DNA of 64,000 nt from the NCBI RefSeq assembly GCF_032842345.1, contig NZ_WBKO01000002.1, forward strand, positions 206,208 to 270,207, given 5' to 3'. This DNA is from Methanoculleus caldifontis (GTDB lineage Archaea; Halobacteriota; Methanomicrobia; Methanomicrobiales; Methanoculleaceae). Position 1 is the first letter of the stretch. Each line of letters opens with the position of its first letter. Shown here in pieces: positions 53,446 to 61,804 of this stretch. The notes beneath the pieces were generated by a model. It worked only from the letters and a program-made list of their open reading frames with translations, was not told where the DNA came from and did no database searches. The position numbers and the translations under genes were made by a program.

Positions 53446-55049
53446 GTTACCCCCACAACTGCTGGAATAGTAAAGAATGCCTTCACCATGATCGGGGCTG
53501 CGATGTAGATGACCCCGGTGACCGCGGAGAGCAGGCTTGCAAAGAAGTAGTACATGTACCGGTCGCCGCCCATGACGATCTTTCCTGCAAGAATATTTGC
53601 GACGGTCAGCATTAAGAGGATCGTCACGACGTAGGTCCGCATCGTGTCTTCGGGGAAGTTTACGAAGATGTTTAAGGATGTTGCCATGCCACCGCCGACC
53701 GTGGCCGAGCTTCCCGATAACGCGGCCGAAGTCTCTGCAAAGTGAGCCATCACGTCCGTTATCGCCCGGGACATGGAGAGGAGGATCTCAAAGAGGAAGA
53801 CGAAGATCCCGATCATCGCCCCGTGCATCGGGACGAGCAGGACGACGAACCCCTTCACCATCATGTCGCGCTTCCTCCGGAGCAGGACCTGCTCGAGCAT
53901 CGACGAACCGACGATCTTGCCGATCTGGTCGGGCGAGCCGCCGAGCGTTACCGCGTCGCGGAAGATGTTCATGTACTTGTAGATCAGGTAACTCCCGCTC
54001 TCGCCGATGAACTTCCGCCAGCTCCCGGCTTCGTCGAGGCCGAGGTTCAACTTCGACGAGACCGAGTCGATGAACGGCTCCAGGTGGACCAGAGACTTTC
54101 TGTCGATCTCCTGGAGCGCGTCGCCGGTGGTGATCCCCTTGCCGCCCATCACCGAACCGAGGCTCCGGATGAACGTGGCGAAGTCGGCGTCGCGGTTGAT
54201 AACGTTCACGTCGTCGATGTAGCCGATGACCCCGAGCGGCATCAGGAGCAGGCCCGCGAGGAGGAAGACGATACCCATGTTGGCGCCGAGGAGGACGAGC
54301 AGGAGGACGATCACGGCGGTTATCGGAACGATGAGGCGCTCGAGCCTCCTGATGATGCCCTGCTCCTTTGAGCAGATCTCGGCAAGGCCGTGCGTCCGGG
54401 GGTCGTCGGGAACGGCCCGGTACATGATGGTGATGCCGAAGATCGAGATCAGGAGGATGATCGCGTAGGAGGTGTTCAGGGTCGACTCCAGCCCATCCGG
54501 GGCGTAGATCGCGACCGAGATCATGATGATGATCGCGACGAGCGATCCTGAGAGGAGCATCGCGATGTAGGCGTCGCCCCACTTCTTCAGGAGTTCGATC
54601 CCCTGCTCGAACGAGTTCCGGTAGATGCTCCGGATGCTTCCGAGTTCCGTGCCGATGAAGTCGTCGTCCGGGACGCCGGAGTCGATCGAGTTCGCGTAGC
54701 GATTGAGCATGCTCCGGAGGGTGGTGTTCCGGCACCGCTCGGCGACCGCCCGGAGCGCTCCCGCGTAGCTGTGGCCCCACCCGCCGACCAGGCGCTGCAC
54801 CTTCGCGATGTAGCGCGAGGGGATGTACTCGAACCGCTCGGAGGTGAACTGGAAGATCTCCGGCCGGGTCACGGATGCCGTGGTGATCGCGGCCATGTAG
54901 GTGTACATGAGGAGCAGGTCCTGCTCCATCTTCTTGTTCTCGAGGATGTAGGACCGGAGTTCGAGGAGCGTCTCAAACTGCTCCTCGAAGGGTATCGTCC
55001 CCTGGTTTGCCGCCCGCAGACGCTCGGCTACACCCTCAAACACCGTCAC
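53442..55049 (-). CDS. arlJ: Archaellum membrane platform protein ArlJ (FlaJ)
   Basis: ArlJ is the polytopic membrane core of the archaellum motor. The 535-residue protein has a soluble N-terminal helical domain, about nine membrane helices in two groups, and two T2SSF-like cytoplasmic domains (Arg-Asp-Ala-Asp-Phe-Ala-Thr-Phe-Ile-Arg-Ser-Leu and Gly-Gly-Lys-Gly-Ile). The start is a GTG at 55049 overlapping the arlI stop codon. It follows arlI and precedes the unnamed acidic protein. Confidence 0.95.
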   Translation of the reverse strand: MTVFEGVAERLRAANQGTIPFEEQFETLLELRSYILENKKMEQDLLLMYTYMAAITTASVTRPEIFQFTSERFEYIPSRYIAKVQRLVGGWGHSYAGALRAVAERCRNTTLRSMLNRYANSIDSGVPDDDFIGTELGSIRSIYRNSFEQGIELLKKWGDAYIAMLLSGSLVAIIIMISVAIYAPDGLESTLNTSYAIILLISIFGITIMYRAVPDDPRTHGLAEICSKEQGIIRRLERLIVPITAVIVLLLVLLGANMGIVFLLAGLLLMPLGVIGYIDDVNVINRDADFATFIRSLGSVMGGKGITTGDALQEIDRKSLVHLEPFIDSVSSKLNLGLDEAGSWRKFIGESGSYLIYKYMNIFRDAVTLGGSPDQIGKIVGSSMLEQVLLRRKRDMMVKGFVVLLVPMHGAMIGIFVFLFEILLSMSRAITDVMAHFAETSAALSGSSATVGGGMATSLNIFVNFPEDTMRTYVVTILLMLTVANILAGKIVMGGDRYMYYFFASLLSAVTGVIYIAAPIMVKAFFTIPAVVGVT

Positions 55050-56899
55050 ACCTCGATGGTGAGCAGGCCCTGCTTCTTGATCTTCGTGGTCATGTGGAAG
55101 AGGTCCCAGAACTGGGTATACCCGGCCTTATGGAGCCGCTCGAGGATCTTCGCCCGCTTATCGACCTCGTCGTAGATGTCGGCCCGCCGGTTCTCGGGGA
55201 TACCGAGCATCGTCGCGATCTTGTTCTCGAGGAGGAAACTGCTCCCTCTCCCGGTGAAGGTGAACTTATCGGTCGCGGGGTCCCAGATGAACGCTGCCAT
55301 GAAGGAGAACCCCTGGGTCTCGGGGTCGTAGCCGACGAGCTCGTTGACGCTGAGCATCCGCCGGACGGTCCCGCCGCCGGGGCGTTTCACGGCGCTCTGG
55401 ATGATGACCAGGTTTAAGTTGTCGACGTAGGTCTTGGGGATGCTGATCGGGTCTCCGCAGAGACGCTGGATCAGTTTCTCGACCGACGCGGCGTGGAAGG
55501 TGCTCATCACCGGGTGGCCGGTCTGCATCGCGGAGAAGGCGACGGAGCCTTCGACACCACGGATCTCACCGACCAGGATCTGGTTCGGGCGCTGACGGAG
55601 GGCGGCCTTGAGGAGGTCGAACATCGTGATCTCAGAGCCGTCCCCTTCGCCCTTCCCCTTGGCCTTCGCGACCTCGCGGGTCCAGTTCCGGTGGGGGACC
55701 GTCAGTTCAGGGGTATCCTCGATGGTGACGATCTTGTTCTCGGGCGGAAGGAAGGTCGTCAGGGCGTTCAACGTCGTTGTCTTGCCGCTCGCGGTCTCTC
55801 CCGAGACGAACATCGACATCCCGTACTCGAGGCAGATCCAGAGGTAGGCGGCCATCAGGTAGTCGCACGCCCCGCTCTCGATGACCTGGAGGATGCTTAA
55901 GGGAACCTCGTTCACCTTACGGATGGTGAAGTTGCTCCCGTGCTTGCTGATCTCGGTCCCGTAGACAATGTTGATACGCGAACCGTCCGGGAGGGTCGCG
56001 TCCACGATGGGGCTCCGGTAGGTCAGCGGCCTCTTGATCCGTTCGGCGAGTTTGACGACGAAGGCGTCGAGCTCCGCCGAGTCATGGAACCCGACGACCG
56101 ATTTCAGGCCCTTGAAGATCTTGTGCTCGATGAAGATCGGCCCGACGCCGTCGCAGGTGATATCCTCGATGTATGAGTCGGAGAGGAACGGTTTGAGCGT
56201 CCCCATCTCGATCTTGTCGCGGATCATCAGGTACTCGAGCGCCTTGTACTCCTGCTGGGAGAGGACGACCCGCCCGTCGGTGAGTTCGGGGAGGCCGGGG
56301 TTCTTCGGTTTTGCCGAGGCGCCGATATCGGAGGTGAGGAAGGTCTTGATCCGGCCCATCAGGTCTTTTGCGCCCCCGCCGGCGAGGAGGGAGGGATCGA
56401 TCTCCTCCTCCGGCTGCTTGACGTAGACGAGCTGTTTGATGAAGTTCCTGAGCACCTCGATCCGCGCCTTCTCGGTGACCGGCTCCTCGTCGAGGGCGTC
56501 GATCATATCGATCAGTTTCCCCTCGATCACCGGGAGGAGGAGTTTGACGGAGTGGAGGAACGAGGGCTCGATCGGGATGTACCAGTTCCTGACGTCGTTT
56601 GGGTCGGGGAAGATATGGACGAACGTCGTGTCGTTGACCGGGTAGATGATGTTCGGGTTCTCCATCGATTTCAAGTCCCGCTTCAATTCCGAGAGGAAGA
56701 GCGGGATCCCGACGGTGTTGACCGGGAGGATATGGAGGTACTCGAGGAGGTGGGGGCTTGCCTTGACGTACTCGCGGGCGTTTGCCGGGAGCATCCGGTA
56801 GAGGGCGCAGGACTCGACGTTGTTATAGCAGTCGTTCCCCTCGTCGATGAACTCGGGTTCAAACGGGAGGGTGACGGTTGCTTCCAGCGCCGAGCCCAT
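55046..56899 (-). CDS. arlI: Archaellum motor ATPase ArlI (FlaI)
   Basis: ArlI is the hexameric secretion-type ATPase for archaellum assembly and rotation. The 617-residue protein has an N-terminal three-helix/variable region, then the ATPase core: Walker A Gly-Glu-Thr-Ala-Ser-Gly-Lys-Thr-Thr-Thr, Ile-Glu-Asp-Thr-Pro-Glu-Leu (Asp box), the Walker B region Gln-Ile-Leu-Val-Gly-Glu-Ile-Arg-Gly, and the His box Gln-Thr-Gly-His-Pro-Val-Met. It overlaps arlJ and lies 6 bases past arlH. Confidence 0.96.
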   Translation of the reverse strand: MGSALEATVTLPFEPEFIDEGNDCYNNVESCALYRMLPANAREYVKASPHLLEYLHILPVNTVGIPLFLSELKRDLKSMENPNIIYPVNDTTFVHIFPDPNDVRNWYIPIEPSFLHSVKLLLPVIEGKLIDMIDALDEEPVTEKARIEVLRNFIKQLVYVKQPEEEIDPSLLAGGGAKDLMGRIKTFLTSDIGASAKPKNPGLPELTDGRVVLSQQEYKALEYLMIRDKIEMGTLKPFLSDSYIEDITCDGVGPIFIEHKIFKGLKSVVGFHDSAELDAFVVKLAERIKRPLTYRSPIVDATLPDGSRINIVYGTEISKHGSNFTIRKVNEVPLSILQVIESGACDYLMAAYLWICLEYGMSMFVSGETASGKTTTLNALTTFLPPENKIVTIEDTPELTVPHRNWTREVAKAKGKGEGDGSEITMFDLLKAALRQRPNQILVGEIRGVEGSVAFSAMQTGHPVMSTFHAASVEKLIQRLCGDPISIPKTYVDNLNLVIIQSAVKRPGGGTVRRMLSVNELVGYDPETQGFSFMAAFIWDPATDKFTFTGRGSSFLLENKIATMLGIPENRRADIYDEVDKRAKILERLHKAGYTQFWDLFHMTTKIKKQGLLTIEV

Positions 56900-56905
56900 C
56901 TCACC

Positions 56906-57649
56906 TCACACCTTCGCGACCGAGATCGGGATGATCTTGATACCGTAGCCGGGGTGGACCTCGAAACTGATGATGTTCCCCGTGGTCTTGCGCGCGCCGC
57001 GGACCTTGACGACCTCGAGCATCATGACGTACTTGCCGCCGACGAGGGCCTTCTTCATGAAGAGATGGGCGTCGCAGATCGAGCGGATGCGCACAAGGGA
57101 GTCCTCGACGAAGGCGTAGGTGTGCAGGGTGATCAGGATGGTCTTGCCGTGGTCGACGAGGTTCTTGCAGTTGGTGAAGAACGTGAGGACAGTGTCCTGC
57201 TTGGCGTACTCGGTGAAGAGAGTGAGCGAGTCGATGACGATCACCTGCGCCTTGCTCTGCTCCATGTAGGTGATCATCCGCTCAAGCGTCCCCTGCATCT
57301 TCTCCTTGGTCCACTCGAACCCGACGACGTGCATCGGAAAGACCCGGAGATAGCCCCAGGCGAAGTAGTCGGAGATATCGAGGCTCATCGACTCCATCTG
57401 CGAGAGGAAACTCTTGCTCGTGTTCTCGGTCGAGAAGAGGTCGACGTTGAACCCCTGCTTCAGGGCCCCCCAGATGATCTGCTGGGTGAGGACGCTCTTT
57501 CCCGTGTCGTTCTCGCCCTCGATGAGGTTGAGCGATCCGAGCGGGAGGCCGTCGGCGAGCTTCTTGTCGAGCTCGGAGTTCCCGGTCGAGAGGATCGTCT
57601 TGTCGGGCATATCGAGGATGCTGCTGTTTGCGTCGTCGCTTGAAGCCAT
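56906..57649 (-). CDS. arlH: Archaellum RecA-like regulator ArlH (FlaH)
   Basis: ArlH is an ATP-binding ring protein that docks on ArlI. The 247-residue protein has Walker A Gly-Glu-Asn-Asp-Thr-Gly-Lys51-Ser and a Walker B strand Val-Ile-Val-Ile-Asp-Ser-Leu-Thr-Leu-Phe. The KaiC/RecA-like fold and length are typical. It lies between the pilin-like stator genes and arlI. Confidence 0.95.
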   Translation of the reverse strand: MASSDDANSSILDMPDKTILSTGNSELDKKLADGLPLGSLNLIEGENDTGKSVLTQQIIWGALKQGFNVDLFSTENTSKSFLSQMESMSLDISDYFAWGYLRVFPMHVVGFEWTKEKMQGTLERMITYMEQSKAQVIVIDSLTLFTEYAKQDTVLTFFTNCKNLVDHGKTILITLHTYAFVEDSLVRIRSICDAHLFMKKALVGGKYVMMLEVVKVRGARKTTGNIISFEVHPGYGIKIIPISVAKV

Positions 57650-57652
57650 TGT

Positions 57653-58126
57653 TCATTCACCTGTTATGTACGCCGAACTGCTGACCCCGTTTCCGGTGAC
57701 GACCTGGACGTATTGGGGGTTCTCGCCCTCGAACCCGACAGCGAGGGTGAGGGTCTCGCCGGGGTCGAGTTCGCCGGGGTGGACGGCGTCGGGGGTTATG
57801 TTCTCCTTGCTCCAGGTGTTTACGCCGCTCCCGAAGGGGGTGTAGGCGGGGGTGCCATCGGTGTAGAGGTAGACATCCATCGACCTGATATCGACGATCG
57901 GTTCGCTTCCCGTGTTCTTCACCTCGACATAGAGGGTACCGGTGTCGATCCAGGTGCTCTGGACCGCGATCGCCGTCCGCATCCTGACCTCCTGGTTGAC
58001 GGCGAGGTTGCTCTGGGCCTCGACCAGCACCTCCGTGGTGGTGAGGGCGCCGCCGACCAGGACGTAGGTGGTGGCGACCAGGAGGAGGACGCCGATCCCG
58101 GTTGCGATGAGGGGGCCCGCGCTCAT
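57653..58126 (-). CDS. Archaellum pilin-like stator protein (ArlG position; ArlF/ArlG family)
   Basis: The 157-residue protein has a single N-terminal membrane helix (Pro-Leu-Ile-Ala-Thr-Gly-Ile-Gly-Val-Leu-Leu-Leu) followed by an extracellular beta-sandwich with Val-Lys-Asn-Thr-Gly-Ser-Glu and Asp-Pro-Gly-Glu-Thr-Leu-Thr-Leu. ArlF and ArlG form the stator that contacts the S-layer. The position next to arlH, in the euryarchaeal order F-G-H, makes this the ArlG slot; sequence alone does not settle F versus G. It overlaps its upstream sister by 4 bases. Confidence 0.82.
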   Translation of the reverse strand: MSAGPLIATGIGVLLLVATTYVLVGGALTTTEVLVEAQSNLAVNQEVRMRTAIAVQSTWIDTGTLYVEVKNTGSEPIVDIRSMDVYLYTDGTPAYTPFGSGVNTWSKENITPDAVHPGELDPGETLTLAVGFEGENPQYVQVVTGNGVSSSAYITGE

Positions 58127-58626
58127 GGATTACCACTCGCGGTGAAGGTGGTCGTCCGGGAGAGTCCCGTCGGGAGGACGAACTGGAAGTAGACGATCCG
58201 TTCCTCTGCCGGGACCTTACCGGTCTTTACCGTGATGGAGAGGGTCTCCCCCGGGTCCCAGTAGTTGTTTGGGGTCTCCTCAAGGATCTCGTGAGTCCAT
58301 CTCTCATCTGCGAGCGCTGCCGCCCACGCCAGCCGCTCGAAGTCGCCCTGGCCGCCGAGGAAGACGTCGGCTTTTCGGATGTCGTTTTCGGCGATCCGGC
58401 CGGTGCCGACGTTCTTCAACCAGATGCGAGCGTTTTTGTCGTCACCGTTCGCGTAGGTCGTGACGATCTTCACGTCCGTACTCAATCGCTCGTCCACCTT
58501 ATGGGAGGAGGACGCGATCGTGCCCGATAGGGTGTAGATGACGGGAAAGACTGCGTTAATGAGGACGCCGGCCGATATGATGGCGGCCATGAGGAACATG
58601 GCAGTGGTGAAGGTTTCGCTCGACAT
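58123..58626 (-). CDS. Archaellum pilin-like stator protein (ArlF position; ArlF/ArlG family)
   Basis: The 167-residue protein has one N-terminal membrane helix (Thr-Ala-Met-Phe-Leu-Met-Ala-Ala-Ile-Ile-Ser-Ala-Gly-Val-Leu) and an extracellular domain with Leu-Lys-Asn-Val-Gly-Thr-Gly and Asp-Pro-Gly-Glu-Thr-Leu-Ser-Ile, the same strand pattern as its neighbour. By gene order it takes the ArlF slot; its helix start (Ser-Glu-Thr-Phe-Thr-Thr-Ala) is equally compatible with ArlG. It follows arlD/E by 3 bases. Confidence 0.82.
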   Translation of the reverse strand: MSSETFTTAMFLMAAIISAGVLINAVFPVIYTLSGTIASSSHKVDERLSTDVKIVTTYANGDDKNARIWLKNVGTGRIAENDIRKADVFLGGQGDFERLAWAAALADERWTHEILEETPNNYWDPGETLSITVKTGKVPAEERIVYFQFVLPTGLSRTTTFTASGNP

Positions 58627-58629
58627 CCA

Positions 58630-59397
58630 TCATATCCTGTCCAGCAGTTCGATCCAGGTGTCGCCGGCATCCCGCGAGGGCGAGCCCTGCTCCCCGGAAC
58701 GGTTGCGGGCGAGCATCAGCACCTCGATCATGTCCCGGTCCATCGTCGCGTCTTCGGGGTCGAGGATCCTGTTCAGGACGTAGAGCTCGGAGACGAACTC
58801 GTTCGGGCCGATCTCGGCGACGTCGCCCCGGGTCTCGGGGGCCATCCGCATGATCTCGCGGATCTGGTCGGCGACATCTTCGGTGATGTAGCCCATCGAC
58901 CGGTAGGCGTCGATCATGATCGTCATGTGCTCGTGCCCGTACTTGCCGCACCCCTGGTGCACCCATGCGAAGAGCCGGTGGACCTTCTGGAGCTTGAGTT
59001 TTCCTGCGGGCTTCCCCTCAGGGAGGGCCGGCATGCCGCCCGCGGGGATGCCAAGGTCGGCCGGGAAGAACCCGTTACCGATGCCCTGGGCCCCGGGGTT
59101 CGCCTCTCCGTCGAGGCCGGCGGAGAGAGCGTCGAGCGCCGGGAGTTCATCGCCGGCGTCCCCGTCGTCGGAAGCGATCTCCGGCAGATCGGCCCTGCTC
59201 CTGCCATAGGATGCGGCGGCGCTCGTGAACGGGTTGTCCAGTTCGTTCATCCGCTCCCGGAGGTCGATGAGCAGCCGCTTGATTGAAGTCTTGACGAAGT
59301 CCAGTTCCTTCTCGAGGGCGTCGAGACGGGCTTCCGGGTCATCGGAAGATGCCCCGGCAAGTATTTTATCGATCTGAGCCTGGTCTACCCCCACCAT
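58630..59397 (-). CDS. Archaellum accessory protein ArlD/ArlE type
   Basis: The 255-residue soluble protein has an N-terminal coiled-coil-like helix (about 20-50, Leu-Asp-Ala-Leu-Glu-Lys-Glu-Leu), an acidic linker, and a C-terminal FlaD/E-like helical domain (about 130-225, Leu-Phe-Ala-Trp-Val then Tyr-Arg-Ser-Met-Gly-Tyr-Ile). ArlC/D/E proteins form the cytoplasmic ring that receives the CheF/CheY signal. It opens the second arl transcript, with a TATA-like box close to the ATG. Confidence 0.83.
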   Translation of the reverse strand: MVGVDQAQIDKILAGASSDDPEARLDALEKELDFVKTSIKRLLIDLRERMNELDNPFTSAAASYGRSRADLPEIASDDGDAGDELPALDALSAGLDGEANPGAQGIGNGFFPADLGIPAGGMPALPEGKPAGKLKLQKVHRLFAWVHQGCGKYGHEHMTIMIDAYRSMGYITEDVADQIREIMRMAPETRGDVAEIGPNEFVSELYVLNRILDPEDATMDRDMIEVLMLARNRSGEQGSPSRDAGDTWIELLDRI

Positions 59398-59420
59398 AAT
59401 ATTGAATTATATCAGTGTCA

Positions 59421-59434
59421 TGATTAATAAATCT
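59421..59434 (-). promoter_or_regulatory. TATA-like box for the arlD-to-che operon
   Basis: The AT-rich gatttattaatca (minus strand) lies about 25-35 bases before the arlD/E ATG. This predicts a short or absent leader and a promoter separate from that of the archaellins. Confidence 0.5.
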
Positions 59435-59949
59435 TTGGGGTATCAATACTTGTTTTCCTGTCGCTTTAGTAAGTTCTATTGGTTATGGGGGGGCTGTTGG
59501 CGTTTGGGGGTGACGCAAGAGATGAAGCAGGCAGAGATATATCAAGAAGAGTAGTCGATCGGCCTCCTGAAAAGAAAGGCTTCCAACTTCTATGCTACCG
59601 GGGTCACAGATAAGTTAACAACAGCCAGAGTCGCCCTGCGTGTCCAGCCCCTGTGAGTACCAGAGAGGTGCAACAGAAGCCCCGGGCGGGAGGTCAGACG
59701 AAAGGGTAGCCCAGGGGTGTAAGGGATAGCGGTATCGATCAAGACGTTTCGGTCGAGTTGGAGTCATAAGACGCCCGCGGGCAATACACCCGTCATGACG
59801 GTGCCGGGTGCAGCAGGTTTGACGTTCCGGGGTACATACAAGGCCACCCGGTCGACAGGAGGGCGGACGACGACGAAACAACACTGCATGGCGGAGTTGC
59901 CGACGTTTCCAGAGGGTTGCGAGCGAAAAAAAGAGTTTGAGCGTTTCGC
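59435..59949. other. Unexplained structured segment between archaellins and arlD/E
   Basis: No credible gene is seen in this 515-base stretch. It carries several potential stems: CCCCGGGC/GCCCAGGGG (59680-59717), the perfect palindrome GCCCGCGGGC (59773-59782), and CCGTCATGACGG (59790-59801) nested within cacccg/cgggtg. The part from about 59620 to 59890 looks like structured RNA or the remnant of a mobile element rather than ordinary spacer. I cannot name it. Confidence 0.5.
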
Positions 59950-60534
59950 TCAGTACAGCACGTTGATCTTGTCGATCTCGGCAGGTGCGGTCCTCGTGAT
60001 CGAGAGGGTCGCGCCCGTCGCAGGTTTCACCTCAAGGGTGAATTGCTCGTTCTTATCGATTGATGTTGGGACATCGACCTGCATAACGAACTGTTCGCCC
60101 TTCTCGAGAACAGAACCCGCCGTAGTGGGGTTCTTCACAGAGAAGATGGTCCACTGACCTGCCGCTCCCGGAGAGCCTCCCGGGGAGTGTTCTTCATCCC
60201 GTGTCAGGATTTTATACTCGGTCGAGGTAGTGTATGTCAGCACGGTTGAGTTCATGTCGACGACACTGCCGCCGGCAGTCAGACCGAGCGTGAATTCAAG
60301 CCTGTCGATTTTACTATCGGCGTCGGTATCTCTTCCGTACACATCTCCGATGACCTCAACACTGGAACTTGCCTGGCCGACGCTGGTGTGGACGACTTCC
60401 TGGCTCTTCTGGGTGGTGAAGAACCCGGCGCCGAGCACCACGTACGAGAAGACCGCAGCCACGACGACGAACGCGATCAGGACGATCGCCGCCTCGAGGC
60501 CGGTGAATGCATCATCTTTCTGAATCAGTCTCAT
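59950..60534 (-). CDS. arlB3: Archaellin (third of three)
   Basis: The 194-residue filament subunit has a class III signal ([18 protein letters not shown] then Leu-Glu-Ala-Ala-Ile-Val-Leu-Ile-Ala-Phe), with ArlK/PibD-type cleavage expected after Gly. A hydrophobic N-terminal helix and a beta-rich outer domain ending Thr-Ala-Pro-Ala-Glu-Ile-Asp-Lys-Ile-Asn-Val-Leu-Tyr follow. The first 50 or so residues are nearly identical to those of the other two copies. It lies 15 bases after the second archaellin. Confidence 0.93.
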   Translation of the reverse strand: MRLIQKDDAFTGLEAAIVLIAFVVVAAVFSYVVLGAGFFTTQKSQEVVHTSVGQASSSVEVIGDVYGRDTDADSKIDRLEFTLGLTAGGSVVDMNSTVLTYTTSTEYKILTRDEEHSPGGSPGAAGQWTIFSVKNPTTAGSVLEKGEQFVMQVDVPTSIDKNEQFTLEVKPATGATLSITRTAPAEIDKINVLY

Positions 60535-60549
60535 GGTTTCCTTCCTCCC

Positions 60550-61113
60550 TCACTTGAGCACATTCCAGGTGTCGAGCTGCGGCGGCGCAGTCCGTTGCAG
60601 TCCGAGCACGGCACCGACCGGGGGCTTGAGCTCGAGCCTGGCCTTGTCGTTGACCGGGAACCCGGTGGTGACTTTTGCCTTGAGCGTGAAGATTTCTCCG
60701 GCTTCAAGCAGGTTGTCAGTGTCGCCGCCAGCTTTCGCAAAAACGGTCCACTGTCCAGCGCCCGGTTCACCGCCTCCGTCTTTGAATGCGAGGTACTCAA
60801 GATTCGTGGCATTCGAGTACGTCAGCACAGTTTTTGACATGTCGACGGGCGAGCCGCCTGCCGTGAGGCCGACATCAAACCTGAGCGTATCGATGACGTT
60901 TGCGTTCTTTGCTCCGTAGACGTTCCCGACAACCTCGAGTGACGAACTCGTCTGTCCGACACTGGTGTGGACGACCTCCTGGCTCTTCTGGGTGGTGAAG
61001 AACCCGGCGCCGAGCACCACGTACGAAAACACCGCCGCGACGACGACGAACGCGATCAGCACGATCGCCGCCTCCAGACCGGTGAATGCGTTATCCGACT
61101 TTATAGTTAACAT
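60550..61113 (-). CDS. arlB2: Archaellin (second of three)
   Basis: The 187-residue subunit has the same prepilin-type signal (Asn-Ala-Phe-Thr-Gly / Leu-Glu-Ala-Ala) and helix as its neighbours, including the Phe-Phe-Thr-Thr-Gln-Lys-Ser-Gln-Glu-Val-Val-His-Thr-Ser block. Its outer domain differs. The C-terminus again ends in Arg-Thr-Ala-Pro-Pro-Gln-Leu-Asp-Thr-Trp-Asn. The ATG at 61113 (Met-Leu-Thr-Ile-Lys-Ser) is chosen because the 12 upstream codons are the overlap with the first archaellin. Confidence 0.93.
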   Translation of the reverse strand: MLTIKSDNAFTGLEAAIVLIAFVVVAAVFSYVVLGAGFFTTQKSQEVVHTSVGQTSSSLEVVGNVYGAKNANVIDTLRFDVGLTAGGSPVDMSKTVLTYSNATNLEYLAFKDGGGEPGAGQWTVFAKAGGDTDNLLEAGEIFTLKAKVTTGFPVNDKARLELKPPVGAVLGLQRTAPPQLDTWNVLK

Positions 61114-61126
61114 GCTTCGCTCCTCC

Positions 61127-61711
61127 TCAGAACAACCTGTTGATCGCATCGATCTGCTCCGGGGCCGTCCGTACGATGGCCAGAGACGATCCGACGACAG
61201 GCTTCACCTCAATGGTGAACTCTCCGTTCGGATCGATGGCACCGGGGAATCCTGCAGAGATAGTAAACTGCTCGCGAGCCTCAAGGAGGTTGCCCGTATC
61301 ACCGTCAGTGTTCATCCTCTTTGAAATCGACCACTCCCCTTCAGCCGCATCAGCATCTTCGTCGTAGAAGGGGTCGGCCTGGGTAAGCGTCTGGACCGTC
61401 GTCTTGTTCGAGAAGGTCACGACAAGTTTCTCGAAATCGACTGTGCCTCCGCCCGCGGAGAGACCGAGGGTGATCGTGGCGGAAGTCAGTTTATTAGCGG
61501 CCCCGACACCTATCACGTCCCCGACCACTTCCATGCTGGAACTGGTCTGCGATACGCTGGTGTGCACAACCTCCTGGCTCTTCTGTGTGGTGAAGAACCC
61601 GGCGCCGAGCACCACGTACGAGAACACCGCCGCGACGACGACGAACGCGATCAGCACGATCGCCGCCTCGAGGCCGGTGAATGCATCTTCGTTTCTCACG
61701 AATTTACTCAT
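61127..61711 (-). CDS. arlB1: Archaellin (first of three)
   Basis: The 194-residue subunit leads the array and lies next to the promoter, so it is probably the most expressed. The signal is Glu-Asp-Ala-Phe-Thr-Gly / Leu-Glu-Ala-Ala. The outer domain has Asp/Glu-rich loops (Asp-Pro-Phe-Tyr-Asp-Glu-Asp-Ala-Asp) and the C-terminal Arg-Thr-Ala-Pro-Glu-Gln-Ile-Asp-Ala-Ile-Asn. The start has a clear ggagg ribosome-binding site at 61721-61725. Confidence 0.94.
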   Translation of the reverse strand: MSKFVRNEDAFTGLEAAIVLIAFVVVAAVFSYVVLGAGFFTTQKSQEVVHTSVSQTSSSMEVVGDVIGVGAANKLTSATITLGLSAGGGTVDFEKLVVTFSNKTTVQTLTQADPFYDEDADAAEGEWSISKRMNTDGDTGNLLEAREQFTISAGFPGAIDPNGEFTIEVKPVVGSSLAIVRTAPEQIDAINRLF

Positions 61712-61790
61712 GAAACGTTTCCTCCTGTTACCGGAGTCCGGATGAGCGCCTCAGCCGGACCATTTCGGTTCTTTGGAGTATATGCATCAT

Positions 61791-61804
61791 CTTGTATAAA
61801 AAAG
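61791..61804 (-). promoter_or_regulatory. TATA-like box of the archaellin operon
   Basis: The run cttgtataaaaaag (plus strand) lies about 80-93 bases before the arlB1 ATG. With the ggagg at 61721-61725, this gives a conventional leadered mRNA of about 55-60 bases. Inferred from composition and distance. Confidence 0.5.

Noticed and set aside
59615-59884. 89-codon minus-strand frame in the archaellum gap
   Set aside because: Cys/Arg/Pro-rich, with no start signal and no family resemblance; more likely the shadow of a structured non-coding segment.
59620-59890. RNase P RNA or group II intron considered for the structured segment
   Set aside because: I could not find the conserved RNase P boxes or a convincing domain V with its catalytic triad, so no RNA family is named.
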